In this document: piece after piece, positions 8,141-16,304 of the stretch
Numbering within the stretch: position 1 is the first letter of the stretch
Layout of the letters: every line of letters begins with the position of its first letter
Source: Myxococcales bacterium
GTDB taxonomy: Bacteria > Myxococcota_A > Polyangia > Polyangiales > Polyangiaceae
Length of the DNA stretch: 64,000 nucleotides
Assembly: GCA_016191785.1 (NCBI GenBank)
Contig: JACPVJ010000016.1
Coordinates: 124,001 to 188,000 of the forward strand
Direction of reading: 5' to 3'
The notes under the pieces: model-generated
Database searches by the model: none
What the model saw: the letters and a program-made list of their open reading frames with translations, nothing else
Told to the model about the DNA's origin: nothing
Translations under genes and position numbers: made by a program

Positions 8141-9268
8141 ATGAAGCTGTCATGGCGGATCGCCACGGTGAGCGGAATCGCGATTCGCGTTCACGTCACG
8201 TTCTTGTTCGTCGTGGCGCTCGGCGCCGTCGAGTGGGGGCTGTCGCACGGCACGCGGGGCGCGCTGTTCGGGGCGCTCTTGGTGTGTCTGCTCTTCGCGT
8301 GCGTGGCTCTGCACGAGCTCGGGCACAGCCTGGTGGCGCAACGGCTCGGCGTGTCCGTGCGCGAGATCTTGCTCCTGCCCATCGGCGGGGTCGCGCGGCT
8401 CGGGCGCGAGCCGAAGACCGCGCTGCACGAGCTCTTGATCGCGGTGGCAGGCCCGCTGGTGAACGTCGTCCTGGCGGTGCTGCTCTTGCTCGGCGCCAGC
8501 GTGGTGGCCGGGCCGGTCTGGCTCGCGGACGGCGGCTTCGTTCGAGCGCTCGTGGCACCGCCAGCGCTGCCGACTCTGGTCGCGGCGCTCACCGCCGCCA
8601 ACGTCGCGCTCGCGGTGTTCAACATGATCCCCGCCCTGCCCATGGATGGCGGGCGCGTGCTCCGCGCGGTGCTCACCTTCTTCGTGGGCAAGCTGCGCGC
8701 AACCCGGGTGGCCGCGACGGTGGGCCAGTTCTTGGCGGCCGGGCTGGCCGCGTTCGGCCTGATGAGCGGCAACGTCGTCCTGGTGATGATCGGTGTCTTC
8801 GTGTTCCTGGGTGCGGCGCAAGAGCGCGCCACGGCCAGGGTGATGGCGTCGCTGGCTGGTCTGCGGGCGGCCGACGCCGTCGACGCGCGTGCGGTCGCCC
8901 TCGAGCCCGGCGATCTCTTGGCCCACGCGCTGGCGCTCGCCTTGCGGTCGTCTCAGCCGCACTACCCGGTGGTCCTCGGGGACCGTCTGGTGGGCACTCT
9001 CGGGCGCGAAGAGATCCTGGACGCGGTGCGCAAGCAAGGCCCGATGGCCTTCGTCGCGGGGGTCATGAACCGCGAGGTGGTGGAGGTCAGCGTCGACGAG
9101 CCCCTCACCGAGGTGCGAATCCAGCTGATCGAGCGCGCGGGGCGCCCTCTGGCCGTGCGCGGGTCCGACGGGGCGATCGGGCTCATCGGCCTCGAGGACG
9201 TGGCGCGGGCAGCGACCATGGCAGATCTCCTCCACCACTTCGTGCCCCAACGCCCAACCATGCGTTGA
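8141..9268 (+). CDS. Site-2 protease (M50B) with CBS domains
   Basis: A 375-residue intramembrane zinc metalloprotease. Zinc ligands are in VALHELGHSL (His58, Glu59, His62) and in FNMIPALPMDGGR (Asp169), the two diagnostic M50 motifs, set among about six membrane helices. From about residue 235 there are two CBS-like units (DAVDARAVALEPGDLLAHAL and VAGVMNREVVEVSVDEPLTE) that in relatives bind adenine nucleotides. This is the SpoIVFB/Rip3-like subgroup, which cleaves membrane-bound regulators. No partner substrate is adjacent. It starts 49 bases after the LNS2-like gene and is followed by the transporter gene in the same direction. Confidence 0.93.
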   Translation: MKLSWRIATVSGIAIRVHVTFLFVVALGAVEWGLSHGTRGALFGALLVCLLFACVALHELGHSLVAQRLGVSVREILLLPIGGVARLGREPKTALHELLIAVAGPLVNVVLAVLLLLGASVVAGPVWLADGGFVRALVAPPALPTLVAALTAANVALAVFNMIPALPMDGGRVLRAVLTFFVGKLRATRVAATVGQFLAAGLAAFGLMSGNVVLVMIGVFVFLGAAQERATARVMASLAGLRAADAVDARAVALEPGDLLAHALALALRSSQPHYPVVLGDRLVGTLGREEILDAVRKQGPMAFVAGVMNREVVEVSVDEPLTEVRIQLIERAGRPLAVRGSDGAIGLIGLEDVARAATMADLLHHFVPQRPTMR

Positions 9269-9324
9269 AACCCCCGAGTGCCTCGTTCTAAGGTCCCGCC
9301 CGGCCTGGGAGGGCCCCGCGGCGG

Positions 9325-10872
9325 ATGAGCGAGAACACAGCAGAGAAACCAGGTACCGCCTCTGACACGGCGGCGCTGGATGACGTCAAGCAGCTGGGCC
9401 TTGGAGCCGCGATCGTCTCCTTGGGCTACGTCTTCTGGGTCGTCGGCGCCATGGAGATGGTGGAGCGCTTCGCCTTCTACGGAGTGAAAGCGGTCGCCAC
9501 GCTGTACGCGAAATCACCAGTGAGCGAAGGCGGACTCGGCGTCACGATGTCCAAGTTCGGCATCATCTTGGGGACGTGGGCCTGGACGCAGTCCTTGGTG
9601 CCCGTGTTCACCGGCGGGCTGTCCGATCGCTATGGATACAAGCAGACGATCTTCGCCTCGACCGTGATCAAGATCGCCGGCTACCTGGTGATGGCCATGT
9701 TCCCGACGTTCTACGGCTTCTTCGCCGGAGCCATGCTGCTGGCCACTGGCACTGCTGTGTTCAAGCCCGGCATCCAAGGCACGCTGGTCAAGTCCACGAA
9801 GCGTGAGAACAGCTCGATGGCCTGGGGCATCTTCTACCAGACCGTGAACATCGGCGGTTTTCTCGGGCCGCTGCTCGCCGGCTACATGCGCAAGCTGCAG
9901 TGGCGCTACGTGTTCTTGTCCTGCGCCGCGCTGATTGCCTGCAACTTCCTACTCTTGCTCACCTACCGAGAGCCGGGGAAGGAAGAGCGGCTCGAGCGAG
10001 CACGGCTGGCAAAAGCGGGGACACTGAAGCAGGAAGCGCTGTGGAAAGAGTCACTGCGCGAGCTGATGAAGAAGCACGTCTGGCTCTACCTGCTGATCTT
10101 CTCGGGCTTCTGGTACATGTTCAACGCGCTGTTCGACGTCTTGCCGGCGCACATCGACGACTGGGTGGACACCCGCGACATCGTGCGAAGCCTGTTCGGT
10201 ACCGGTGGCACCAGCTCCGAGCTCGTGAAGTTCTTCGTGGTCATGAACAAGGAAGGGACCGAGATCTCTCCCGAGGGCATGCTCAACCTGAACGCGGGCC
10301 TGATCATGACCACTTGCTTCCTCTTCGCCTGGCTCAGTGGCCGGATGCGCGCCACGACCAGCATGGTGGTCGGAACGCTGATGGCCACCGCCGCGATGTT
10401 CCTGTCAGGGTACTCGAAGCTCGGATGGATGTCCGTGGGAGCGATCTTGGTCTTCAGCGTCGGCGAGATGCTGTCGAGCCCGAAGTTCAGCGAGTTCATC
10501 GGGAACTTTGCCCCCGCAGACAAGAAAGCGATGTACCTCGGGTTCTCGCAAATCCCCCTCGCCATCGGCTGGGGCCTGGAGGGGTTCACGGCGCCACTGC
10601 TCTACGATCACTTCGCCTCCAAAGACCGTTTCGCCCGCCAGCTCTTGGCCGAGCGCGGCATGGCCGCCTCGCAGATCGAGGCCATCAAGCAGGGCGAGGC
10701 CTTCAGTGAGCTGATGAAATTCACCGGAGATTCCCGGGAGTCACTGACGCAGCTCCTCTATTCGAGCCACAACGTCGGGGCGGTCTGGATCATCATGGGG
10801 GCGATAGGTGTCGTCACGGCCATGGGGATCTACGCTTACGGCAAGTGGATCCGGACGATCGTCAAGAGCTGA
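9325..10872 (+). CDS. POT/PTR-like MFS transporter
   Basis: A 515-residue inner-membrane carrier. Helix 1 carries VGAMEMVERFAFYGVKAVAT, the E-x-x-E-R-F-x-x-Y-G signature of the proton-dependent oligopeptide (POT) branch; loop 2-3 has GGLSDRYGYKQT, an MFS signature. There are about twelve helices with a long soluble insertion between the halves (roughly 200-320, RELMKKHVWLYL onward). POT carriers import di- and tripeptides with protons, but distant members take nitrate or other solutes, so the substrate is not certain. A ggagg about 14 bases upstream supports the ATG at 9325. The phosphoesterase gene starts inside its last 28 bases. Confidence 0.88.
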   Translation: MSENTAEKPGTASDTAALDDVKQLGLGAAIVSLGYVFWVVGAMEMVERFAFYGVKAVATLYAKSPVSEGGLGVTMSKFGIILGTWAWTQSLVPVFTGGLSDRYGYKQTIFASTVIKIAGYLVMAMFPTFYGFFAGAMLLATGTAVFKPGIQGTLVKSTKRENSSMAWGIFYQTVNIGGFLGPLLAGYMRKLQWRYVFLSCAALIACNFLLLLTYREPGKEERLERARLAKAGTLKQEALWKESLRELMKKHVWLYLLIFSGFWYMFNALFDVLPAHIDDWVDTRDIVRSLFGTGGTSSELVKFFVVMNKEGTEISPEGMLNLNAGLIMTTCFLFAWLSGRMRATTSMVVGTLMATAAMFLSGYSKLGWMSVGAILVFSVGEMLSSPKFSEFIGNFAPADKKAMYLGFSQIPLAIGWGLEGFTAPLLYDHFASKDRFARQLLAERGMAASQIEAIKQGEAFSELMKFTGDSRESLTQLLYSSHNVGAVWIIMGAIGVVTAMGIYAYGKWIRTIVKS

Positions 10873-11702
10873 AGCCACGCCTCGGGCGGCGGCGCTGGCT
10901 GCTGGGTGCCGGCGCGCTGGCAGGCGCCGGCGCCGTCGACGCCTGCGTGGTCGAGCCAGCGTGGCTCGACGTGACCCGGCATTCGTTGGTCGTCGACCGA
11001 CTCCCAACCGCGCTCGAGGGCTTCACCCTGGCCCAGGTCACCGACGCGCACCTGCGCGGGTTCGGCCGAGTGGAGCAGGGCATCGTCGAGGCGGTGAGGC
11101 GTGCACAGGTGCAGCTGGTGGTTCTGACCGGCGACATCGTCGATCGTGCCGCGGCGCTCCCTCTGCTAGCCGAGCTGGTGAGGGGTCTTCGCGCGGCCGG
11201 CGCCGAGGTGATCGCAACCCTCGGGAACTGGGAGCACTGGGCGGGGTTCACGTCCCTGGGTCTGTCCCAAGAGTATCGCCGTCTCGGCGCGGAGCTCTTG
11301 GTGAACGAGTGTCGGGCGGTGCGAGGCGTGGTGGTCGCCGCGACCGACGACGGGTATGCCGGCGCCCCGCGCTGGGATCACACCTTGGCGTCGCTGGCGG
11401 GCGTGGCCGGCGCGGGTGCCCCGCGCATCCTGCTCACCCACAGCCCCGCGATGTTCGACCACGTGCCCGACCTGGTGTCGCCCTTCGATCTCGCGCTGGC
11501 GGGCCACACCCACGGCGGGCAGCTCACCCTGGGGTCGTTTGCTCCGCTGGTGCCCCCCGGCAGCGGGCCCTACGTGAAGGGCTTCTACGACACGCGTGCG
11601 GGGCGCGCCTATGTGAGCCGCGGCACCGGGACGAGCGTGGTCGGCGCCCGCTTCTTGTGCCGGCCCGAGCTCCCGATCTTCCGCCTCACAGCGCGTCGTT
11701 GA
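10845..11702 (+). CDS. Tat-exported metallophosphoesterase (YkuE-like)
   Basis: A 285-residue calcineurin-like phosphoesterase. The N-terminus GRRRWLLGAGALAGAGAV is a twin-arginine signal. Metal ligands appear in order: QVTDAHL (Asp, His), LTGDIVD (Asp), LGNWEHW (Asn, His), LLTHSP (His), and AGHTHGGQ (two His). This fits the YkuE/UDP-diacylglucosamine-diphosphatase-like group of membrane-associated phosphoesterases. It overlaps the transporter gene by 28 bases and, at the other end, the convergent barrel-protein gene by 17 bases. Confidence 0.9.
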   Translation: MDPDDRQELKPRLGRRRWLLGAGALAGAGAVDACVVEPAWLDVTRHSLVVDRLPTALEGFTLAQVTDAHLRGFGRVEQGIVEAVRRAQVQLVVLTGDIVDRAAALPLLAELVRGLRAAGAEVIATLGNWEHWAGFTSLGLSQEYRRLGAELLVNECRAVRGVVVAATDDGYAGAPRWDHTLASLAGVAGAGAPRILLTHSPAMFDHVPDLVSPFDLALAGHTHGGQLTLGSFAPLVPPGSGPYVKGFYDTRAGRAYVSRGTGTSVVGARFLCRPELPIFRLTARR

Positions 11703-12387
11703 ACGAAAAGACGTATGCGGCGCCGAGCCCCACGCCGTACACGGGGTCGCCCGCGGACTCGACGCCCGAGAACGACACGTCGCTGCGGCTTCGGCCGACC
11801 CAGACGCCGACCGGCAGCTCGCGTCGCGCGCCGAAGGTGAGCTCGACGTGGCCCCCCAACTTGCTCGCGGCGGAGCTGGTCCGAAAGCGCAGCCCGGCGT
11901 CGAGCCCCACGCCCACGAGCTCGAGGTGGGCCGACCCGGCCGGCGACGCCGCGGTCAGTCGCTTCCAGTCGACAGCCGGTCCGACGAACGCGCGGACTGC
12001 CGGCGTCAGCTCGGGCGCGTAGCGCGCGCTGGCGCCGGTGCCCACGGTCAGCGACGAGCCGATCTGCCCCGGGCCGGTGTCGAAGTAGCGGTCCTCGACG
12101 TGGGCCAGCGCGAGCCCACCGACGCCCAACCACGCGCTGGCGCGGAGCTCGAAGCCCGCTCGGAACGCGAGCCCCGCGCCGATCTCCATCGAGAGCGACC
12201 CGGGGCTCTGATCACCGTCCGAGCCGTAGTCGTCGGCGCCACCGATTTGCGCCAGGTCCACTCGAGTGACGTGCCGGTAGCTCGCGCCGGCGGCGAGCAG
12301 CACGTCCCCGTTCGGCTCGGCCGATGCGGGGCCGGTGAGCGAAACGAGGGCCAACAAGCCAGCGATAGCGGGTGCCTTCGGAGCCAT
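11686..12387 (-). CDS. Predicted outer-membrane beta-barrel protein
   Basis: From the ATG at 12387 the product has 233 residues: a signal peptide (APAIAGLLALVSLTGPASA), then alternating hydrophobic/polar strands rich in Gly and aromatics (SMEIGAGLAFRAGFELRASA, VGVGLDAGLRF) and a last strand VYGVGLGAAYVFSFNDAL. Such alternation, with an aromatic near the end, is the look of an 8- to 10-strand barrel. No specific family was recognised. A longer frame starting at 12471 exists, but its N-terminal extension is Arg/Ser-rich and lacks an export signal. It is convergent with the phosphoesterase gene. Confidence 0.75.
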   Translation of the reverse strand: MAPKAPAIAGLLALVSLTGPASAEPNGDVLLAAGASYRHVTRVDLAQIGGADDYGSDGDQSPGSLSMEIGAGLAFRAGFELRASAWLGVGGLALAHVEDRYFDTGPGQIGSSLTVGTGASARYAPELTPAVRAFVGPAVDWKRLTAASPAGSAHLELVGVGLDAGLRFRTSSAASKLGGHVELTFGARRELPVGVWVGRSRSDVSFSGVESAGDPVYGVGLGAAYVFSFNDAL

Positions 12388-12513
12388 GGGCAGGCCGAAA
12401 GAGCACGCGCTGTGCCACCGGCGCAAGCGCGGATCCCGGGAAGAACGAGGAAAATGCCCGGAGCGGTTCACACCGCCGCGACATGAAGATCAGCCCGGGC
12501 TAGATCCCGGCGG

Positions 12514-13113
12514 GTGGACCCACGACCGGCCGAGCGCTTCTTGAAGAGCCAGACAGATCCGCGCTGGGCCGCGGTCGCGGCGGACGACCTCGCGGCCACG
12601 CTGGCGGACCACGCGCACTGCGAGAAGAAGGCGAGCGCCAGCGCCATCGCGCTGATCAACGACTACCCGGAGGATACGGAGCTGGTCGAGGCCATGGCCC
12701 GCCTGGCAGAGGAGGAGATTGGTCACTTTCGCGAGGTTCACCAGCTGCTCGTGGCGCGCGCCACCGAGCTGACGCGCGACCGCGGCGACCCGTATGCTCG
12801 CGCACTGATGGGCCTCTTGCGCCAGCCCCCCGAGCTGCGCAAGCTCGACCGGTTGCTGATCGGAGCTCTGATCGAGGCCCGATCGTGCGAGCGCTTCCGG
12901 CTCTTGCGCTCGGAGCTCGAACGTCGTGGCGAACCGAGCCTGGCCTCCGTGTTTCGGCGGCTCGAGTCCAGCGAGGCGGGCCATGCCGCGCTCTTCGTGC
13001 ACCTGGCCGAGGGGCGCTTCGGCGAAGCGATCACCCGCGCACGGCTCGACGAGCTCGCGCGGGCCGAGGCCGCCATCGTCGCCGACTTACCCATCGCCGC
13101 CCGCATCCACTGA
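12514..13113 (+). CDS. miaE: tRNA-(ms2io6A)-hydroxylase-like protein
   Basis: A 199-residue diiron ferritin-like protein beginning at a GTG (DPRPAERFLKSQTDPRW). MiaE hydroxylates the isopentenyl group of ms2i6A37 in tRNAs that read UNN codons. Diiron-ligand regions are DHAHCEKKAS (His35, Glu37), AEEEIGHFREVH (Glu68, His71) and, in the second half, EARSCERFRLL and LESSEAGHAALF (E-x-x-H). The HCEKKA and EEEIGHF motifs match the MiaE family closely. It is convergent with the archaemetzincin-like gene, 12 bases apart, and preceded by a 126-base divergent region with no recognisable promoter. Confidence 0.88.
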   Translation: MDPRPAERFLKSQTDPRWAAVAADDLAATLADHAHCEKKASASAIALINDYPEDTELVEAMARLAEEEIGHFREVHQLLVARATELTRDRGDPYARALMGLLRQPPELRKLDRLLIGALIEARSCERFRLLRSELERRGEPSLASVFRRLESSEAGHAALFVHLAEGRFGEAITRARLDELARAEAAIVADLPIAARIH

Positions 13114-13125
13114 GCGGGTGGCCGG

Positions 13126-13797
13126 TCACTTGAGCTTGGGCTTGGGCCACGGGATCTCCCCGCTAGCCAGCTCGATGCCTCGCTCGGTCAACGCGCGTCG
13201 GCTGTCGGCGCAGAGGTCGTACTCGCGATCGGTGGTCAGCACGCTGCCGCCGCCGTCTTCCATCAAGCAGCCGCGATTCGGGCAGTGATCCAGGCCGAAG
13301 GTATGCCCAATCTCGTGGACCGCAACCTTGGCGAAGCGCACCCGCGCGTGCTCGGCGTTCTTCGCCAGGCGCTTGCAGCGGAAGGACGACAGCACGCACG
13401 CCGCGCCGTCGAGCGTGGCGAGCCCCAGGATGCCCCAGTCGTCGATCTTGCCCTTGGTGGTGCTGATGTCGACGCTGGTCAGTCCCAGGATTCGGCTGCC
13501 CCCCTTCGGCAAGCGCGGTCCGAGGAAGTCGAGCAGCTTCTCGGCGCGGTAGCGCGCGCGCTTCGGGTAGAAGGCGGACTTGGGCAAGTCCACTCGCCCC
13601 AGCGTCTTGACCTCGACGGAGTAGAAGGCGCCGAGCGCGCGGACCACCAGCCCGAGGTCGGCGTCGGGGAGAGCCTTGCCCAGCGCCTGGACGTAGAGCA
13701 CCCGCGGGTCACCAGCGGCCCAGAGCGGCGGCGCGAGCAAGCTTGCGCCGGCGAAGGCGGACGCGGACAAGAAGCGGCGGCGAGAGAGGGTCGTCAT
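13126..13797 (-). CDS. Tat-exported archaemetzincin-like zinc protease
   Basis: A 223-residue protein. It starts LSRRRFLSASAFAGASLLAP, a twin-arginine signal, so the mature enzyme should be extracytoplasmic and exported folded. The metal site is AVHEIGHTFGLDHC (His161, Glu162, His165, His171), followed by Cys172, Cys177 and Met179 and a later Cys196: the archaemetzincin pattern HExxHxxGxxHC-x4-CxM, except that the last Cys of the terminal CxxC is Ser199. Upstream strands VLYVQALGKALPDADLGLVV and ILGLTSVDIST fit the same fold. Archaemetzincins are poorly understood peptidases usually thought cytosolic. The ATG overlaps the gluQ stop by four bases (ATGA at 13794-13797). Confidence 0.88.
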   Translation of the reverse strand: MTTLSRRRFLSASAFAGASLLAPPLWAAGDPRVLYVQALGKALPDADLGLVVRALGAFYSVEVKTLGRVDLPKSAFYPKRARYRAEKLLDFLGPRLPKGGSRILGLTSVDISTTKGKIDDWGILGLATLDGAACVLSSFRCKRLAKNAEHARVRFAKVAVHEIGHTFGLDHCPNRGCLMEDGGGSVLTTDREYDLCADSRRALTERGIELASGEIPWPKPKLK

Positions 13798-14747
13798 CGC
13801 GCGGACTTCAGCTTAGCAAGCTCTTCGGGGCCGAGCCGCGCCGGCTCGTGCGGCAGGCGCGCAAGCGAGAAATCAGCCAGCGCTTCTCGCGGCGTCAGCC
13901 GCTCGGGGAGCTCGAGCCCCGCCGAGCGGGCGGCCCAACCGACCACGGCACGCGGGTCGACGCCGCGCTCGCGCAGCTCGGACAGGCTCAGATCGTCGGC
14001 GCGCTTGGCGAAGCGTCGGCCGTTTTCGTCTACCACCAGGGGCACGTGAACGAAGGTTGGGTGACCGAGCCCCAGCGCGCGCTGCAGGTGCCACTGCCGG
14101 GCGGCGCTGGGCAAGAGGTCGTCACCCCTCAAGACCTCGGTCACGCCCTGGTGCGCGTCGTCCACCACCACCGCGAGCTGGTAGGCGGGGGTCTCGTCGC
14201 GCCGCGCCACCATGAAGTCGCCGACCTCTGCTTGGACGTCGAAGGTGGCCGGTGGGGCGAACCCATCGCCGATCGTGAGTCTGCCTTCGGGCACGCGGAA
14301 GCGCAGGCTGGCCTCGCGCCCGGTGGCCCGGGCGGCCTCGAGCGACTCGAAACGGCCCCGGCAGGTGCCCGGGTAGCGGAGCTCGACGTCGCCTTGCTGG
14401 GGCGCGCTGAGCGCGGCGCGCACGTCGCCGCGGCTGCACACGCACGGGTAGGTCGCTCCGCGCTCGGCCAGACTCGTCACGGCGGCGCGCAGCCGCTCGA
14501 GCCCCGACGATTGCAGCAGCCAGGGCCCGTCCCAGTCGAGGCCCAGCCAATCCAGATCACGGAGCGCGGCGTCGATCATCGCCGGCTTCACCCGTGGTCC
14601 GTCCAGGTCCTCGATGCGCAGCACCATGCTTCCGCCGCGCGCGCGCACGCTCCACCACGCCAGCAGGAACGAGCGCGCGTGCCCCAGGTGGAGCAGCCCG
14701 GTGGGGCTCGGGGCCAAGCGGCCGACCACGGGGCGTTCGGCGGACAT
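13794..14747 (-). CDS. gluQ: Glutamyl-Q tRNA(Asp) synthetase
   Basis: A 317-residue GluRS paralogue without an anticodon-binding domain, which charges glutamate onto queuosine-34 of tRNA(Asp). Features: LAPSPTGLLHLGHARSF (HLGH, 20-23), a zinc site C102-x-C104 (YPCVCSR) with Tyr125 and Cys129 (YPGTCR), RIEDLDGPR, the binding loop VTEVLRGDDLL, and FAKRADDLSL (248-254) in place of KMSKS, as in GluQ proteins. The length fits the YadB/GluQ family (about 300). It is translationally coupled to the archaemetzincin-like gene behind it. Confidence 0.93.
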   Translation of the reverse strand: MSAERPVVGRLAPSPTGLLHLGHARSFLLAWWSVRARGGSMVLRIEDLDGPRVKPAMIDAALRDLDWLGLDWDGPWLLQSSGLERLRAAVTSLAERGATYPCVCSRGDVRAALSAPQQGDVELRYPGTCRGRFESLEAARATGREASLRFRVPEGRLTIGDGFAPPATFDVQAEVGDFMVARRDETPAYQLAVVVDDAHQGVTEVLRGDDLLPSAARQWHLQRALGLGHPTFVHVPLVVDENGRRFAKRADDLSLSELRERGVDPRAVVGWAARSAGLELPERLTPREALADFSLARLPHEPARLGPEELAKLKSAR

Positions 14748-14783
14748 GCTTCGCCGAGAGGCTGCTCGAACCTCGAGCGGGTG

Positions 14784-15041
14784 TCACATTTTCTCGACGG
14801 ACTTGAACATCTCGCGCACGAACGAGGCGCGCGGCCGGATGAGCAGCACGCGTCCGCGGATTGGCCGGACGCGAATCCGAGCCGCCGAGGGGAAATTGGC
14901 GCCCGAGCTCAAGAGCTCGTCGTCGAAGATGTAGCGATCGCCGTCGGCGGTGCGCGTGGCGCTCTGCACGTCGGCTTGGGCCAGGCCCGACAGGGTCAAG
15001 GCGCCGAGCATCACGCCCGCGCCGATACCGAACCGATTCAT
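14784..15041 (-). CDS. Small secreted protein of unknown function
   Basis: An 85-residue product read from the ATG at 15041: signal peptide NRFGIGAGVMLGALTLSGLAQA, then a short domain (DGDRYIFDDELLSSG, RIRVRPIRGRVLLIRPRASF) ending MFKSVEKM. No family recognised. The mature part is basic, has no Cys, and contains a strand-like stretch VRPIRGRVLLIRPR. It lies 36 bases upstream of gluQ on the same strand and could share its transcript. Confidence 0.65.
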   Translation of the reverse strand: MNRFGIGAGVMLGALTLSGLAQADVQSATRTADGDRYIFDDELLSSGANFPSAARIRVRPIRGRVLLIRPRASFVREMFKSVEKM

Positions 15042-15090
15042 CGTCACGTACCTCCCGGGGGTTGTACCCGGCAGGCCCGACGGCCTTGGG

Positions 15091-15615
15091 TCAGAGCTTG
15101 TCCGGATCGCACTTGCAGGCGGCGACCCGGGCCTCGGCGTCCTTGACGATGCCCTTGGCGCGGGTGCAGCGCTCGGTGGCGTCCCCGGCCAAGCGGCACA
15201 CGGCCGCCGCGGCGCGGCGCAGCGAGCTCATCGCCTTGCAGGCCTCGGGGCAGCGAGCGTCGCCGGCGCTGAGCCGAGCGGCGCCGCCTGCCGGAGCCTT
15301 GCCGCCGACGAGCTCGTTCAGATCGGCCGCGGCCTGGTCCAGGGCCTTCTCCGCTTCCGGCAGCGAGGCGAGATCGACGTCTTTTTCGCCGAGGGCTTCC
15401 TTTTGCTTCTCTGGCTCTGGCTGCCCCTGGGTCGACCCGATGGACGACCCGGGCGCGGCCGCGGGTGCGGCCGTAGGCACGGGCTGGCTTGCCGGCTCTC
15501 CGGGGGCCGTGGGCTGCTGCGCAGCCGGCGGGGCGGCCTCCTGCTTCTTGCAGCTCCCGAGCGCCAGCGCGAGGAAACCCAGCGCGGCGGTTGCCCTGAT
15601 GCGCACCTCCGTCAT
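15091..15615 (-). CDS. Cys-rich lipoprotein, second copy of a tandem pair
   Basis: A 174-residue lipoprotein starting at the ATG at 15615, which overlaps the stop of the preceding paralogue (ATGA). Signal and lipobox-like ALGFLALALGSCKK; a Pro/Ala/Gln-rich linker; a short helix (LPEAEKALDQAAADLNELVG); then a six-Cys C-terminal domain CPEACKAMSSLRRAAAAVCR ... C ... CKC. The same domain, with the same Cys spacing, is in the upstream gene, so the pair arose by duplication. The domain looks helical and disulphide-stabilised. No known family was recognised. Confidence 0.75.
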   Translation of the reverse strand: MTEVRIRATAALGFLALALGSCKKQEAAPPAAQQPTAPGEPASQPVPTAAPAAAPGSSIGSTQGQPEPEKQKEALGEKDVDLASLPEAEKALDQAAADLNELVGGKAPAGGAARLSAGDARCPEACKAMSSLRRAAAAVCRLAGDATERCTRAKGIVKDAEARVAACKCDPDKL

Positions 15616-16151
15616 TCTCCGTTTCCTGGGCACTTGCACACGGCCACACGAACCTCGTTGTCTTGCACGATGGCCTGCGCTCGCTTGCAGCGGGCGTCAC
15701 CCTCGCCCGCCAGTCGGCACACCGCCGCGGCCGCGCGCTTGAGCGAGGCAAAGGCCTTGCAGGCGTTCACGCAGCGGTCGGGGGCCGAGCCCTGCGGGGC
15801 CCCTGTTGCAGCCGGCTTGGGTGCCGGAGAGTCACTGGGTCGCTTGGGCTTGCCGTCCGACGTCTTGTCGGCTCTGGTCTTCGGATTCAACTCGGCGTTG
15901 GCTTGGTCGAGGGCGGCCTCAGCCTCCGCGACGGTCGAGAATCCCGCGCCGTCACTCCCCACGGACTCGCGGCGTTCGTCCTCGGCCTTCGGGCTGGTGG
16001 TCGACGAGGGCTGCTCGGGGCTCGGCGAGTAGCCCTGAGGGGAGCTCTGGGGGCCGGCTGGCGACGCCGGCTCGGGCGCCGGCGGGCGCGCTGCGCAGGC
16101 GAGGGATGCGACACCAGTCGCGCACAAGAGAGCGAATTTACGAAGGCGCAT
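15612..16151 (-). CDS. Cys-rich lipoprotein, first copy of a tandem pair
   Basis: The product (179 residues, ATG at 16151) has a signal with lipobox VASLACAARP, a Pro/Ser linker, a helix (VAEAEAALDQANAELNPK) and the C-terminal six-Cys domain CVNACKAFASLKRAAAAVCR ... CKRAQAIVQDNEVRVAVCKC. The domain is nearly superimposable on that of the next gene, while the linkers differ in length and composition, as expected when only the folded domain is conserved. It starts the two-gene unit; 153 bases separate it from the thiolase gene upstream, and the thiolase terminator lies in that gap. Role unknown, probably at the cell envelope. Confidence 0.77.
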   Translation of the reverse strand: MRLRKFALLCATGVASLACAARPPAPEPASPAGPQSSPQGYSPSPEQPSSTTSPKAEDERRESVGSDGAGFSTVAEAEAALDQANAELNPKTRADKTSDGKPKRPSDSPAPKPAATGAPQGSAPDRCVNACKAFASLKRAAAAVCRLAGEGDARCKRAQAIVQDNEVRVAVCKCPGNGE

Positions 16152-16241
16152 GCGTTCGACTCCGAGCGTACCGCAGTCAGACGTTCCAGGGACGGATTCG
16201 ATGGGTCGGGGAGCGCCCCACATCTGCTGCCCAGGACGAGG

Positions 16242-16288
16242 AAAAGCCCGCCTGAACCCCGGAGAACGCTCCGGCGCAGGCGGGCCTT
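16242..16288 (-). terminator. Rho-independent terminator of the thiolase gene
   Basis: Just beyond the thiolase stop (16305, leftward) there is a perfect 9-bp stem, GCCCGCCTG at 16246-16254 with CAGGCGGGC at 16277-16285. Its loop contains a second hairpin, CCGGAG (16259-16264) with CTCCGG (16269-16274). On the minus strand the hairpin is followed by CTTTTCC, a short T run. Position, stem strength and T run together support termination. Confidence 0.75.
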
Positions 16289-16304
16289 ACGGCTCGAAGT
16301 CGAC

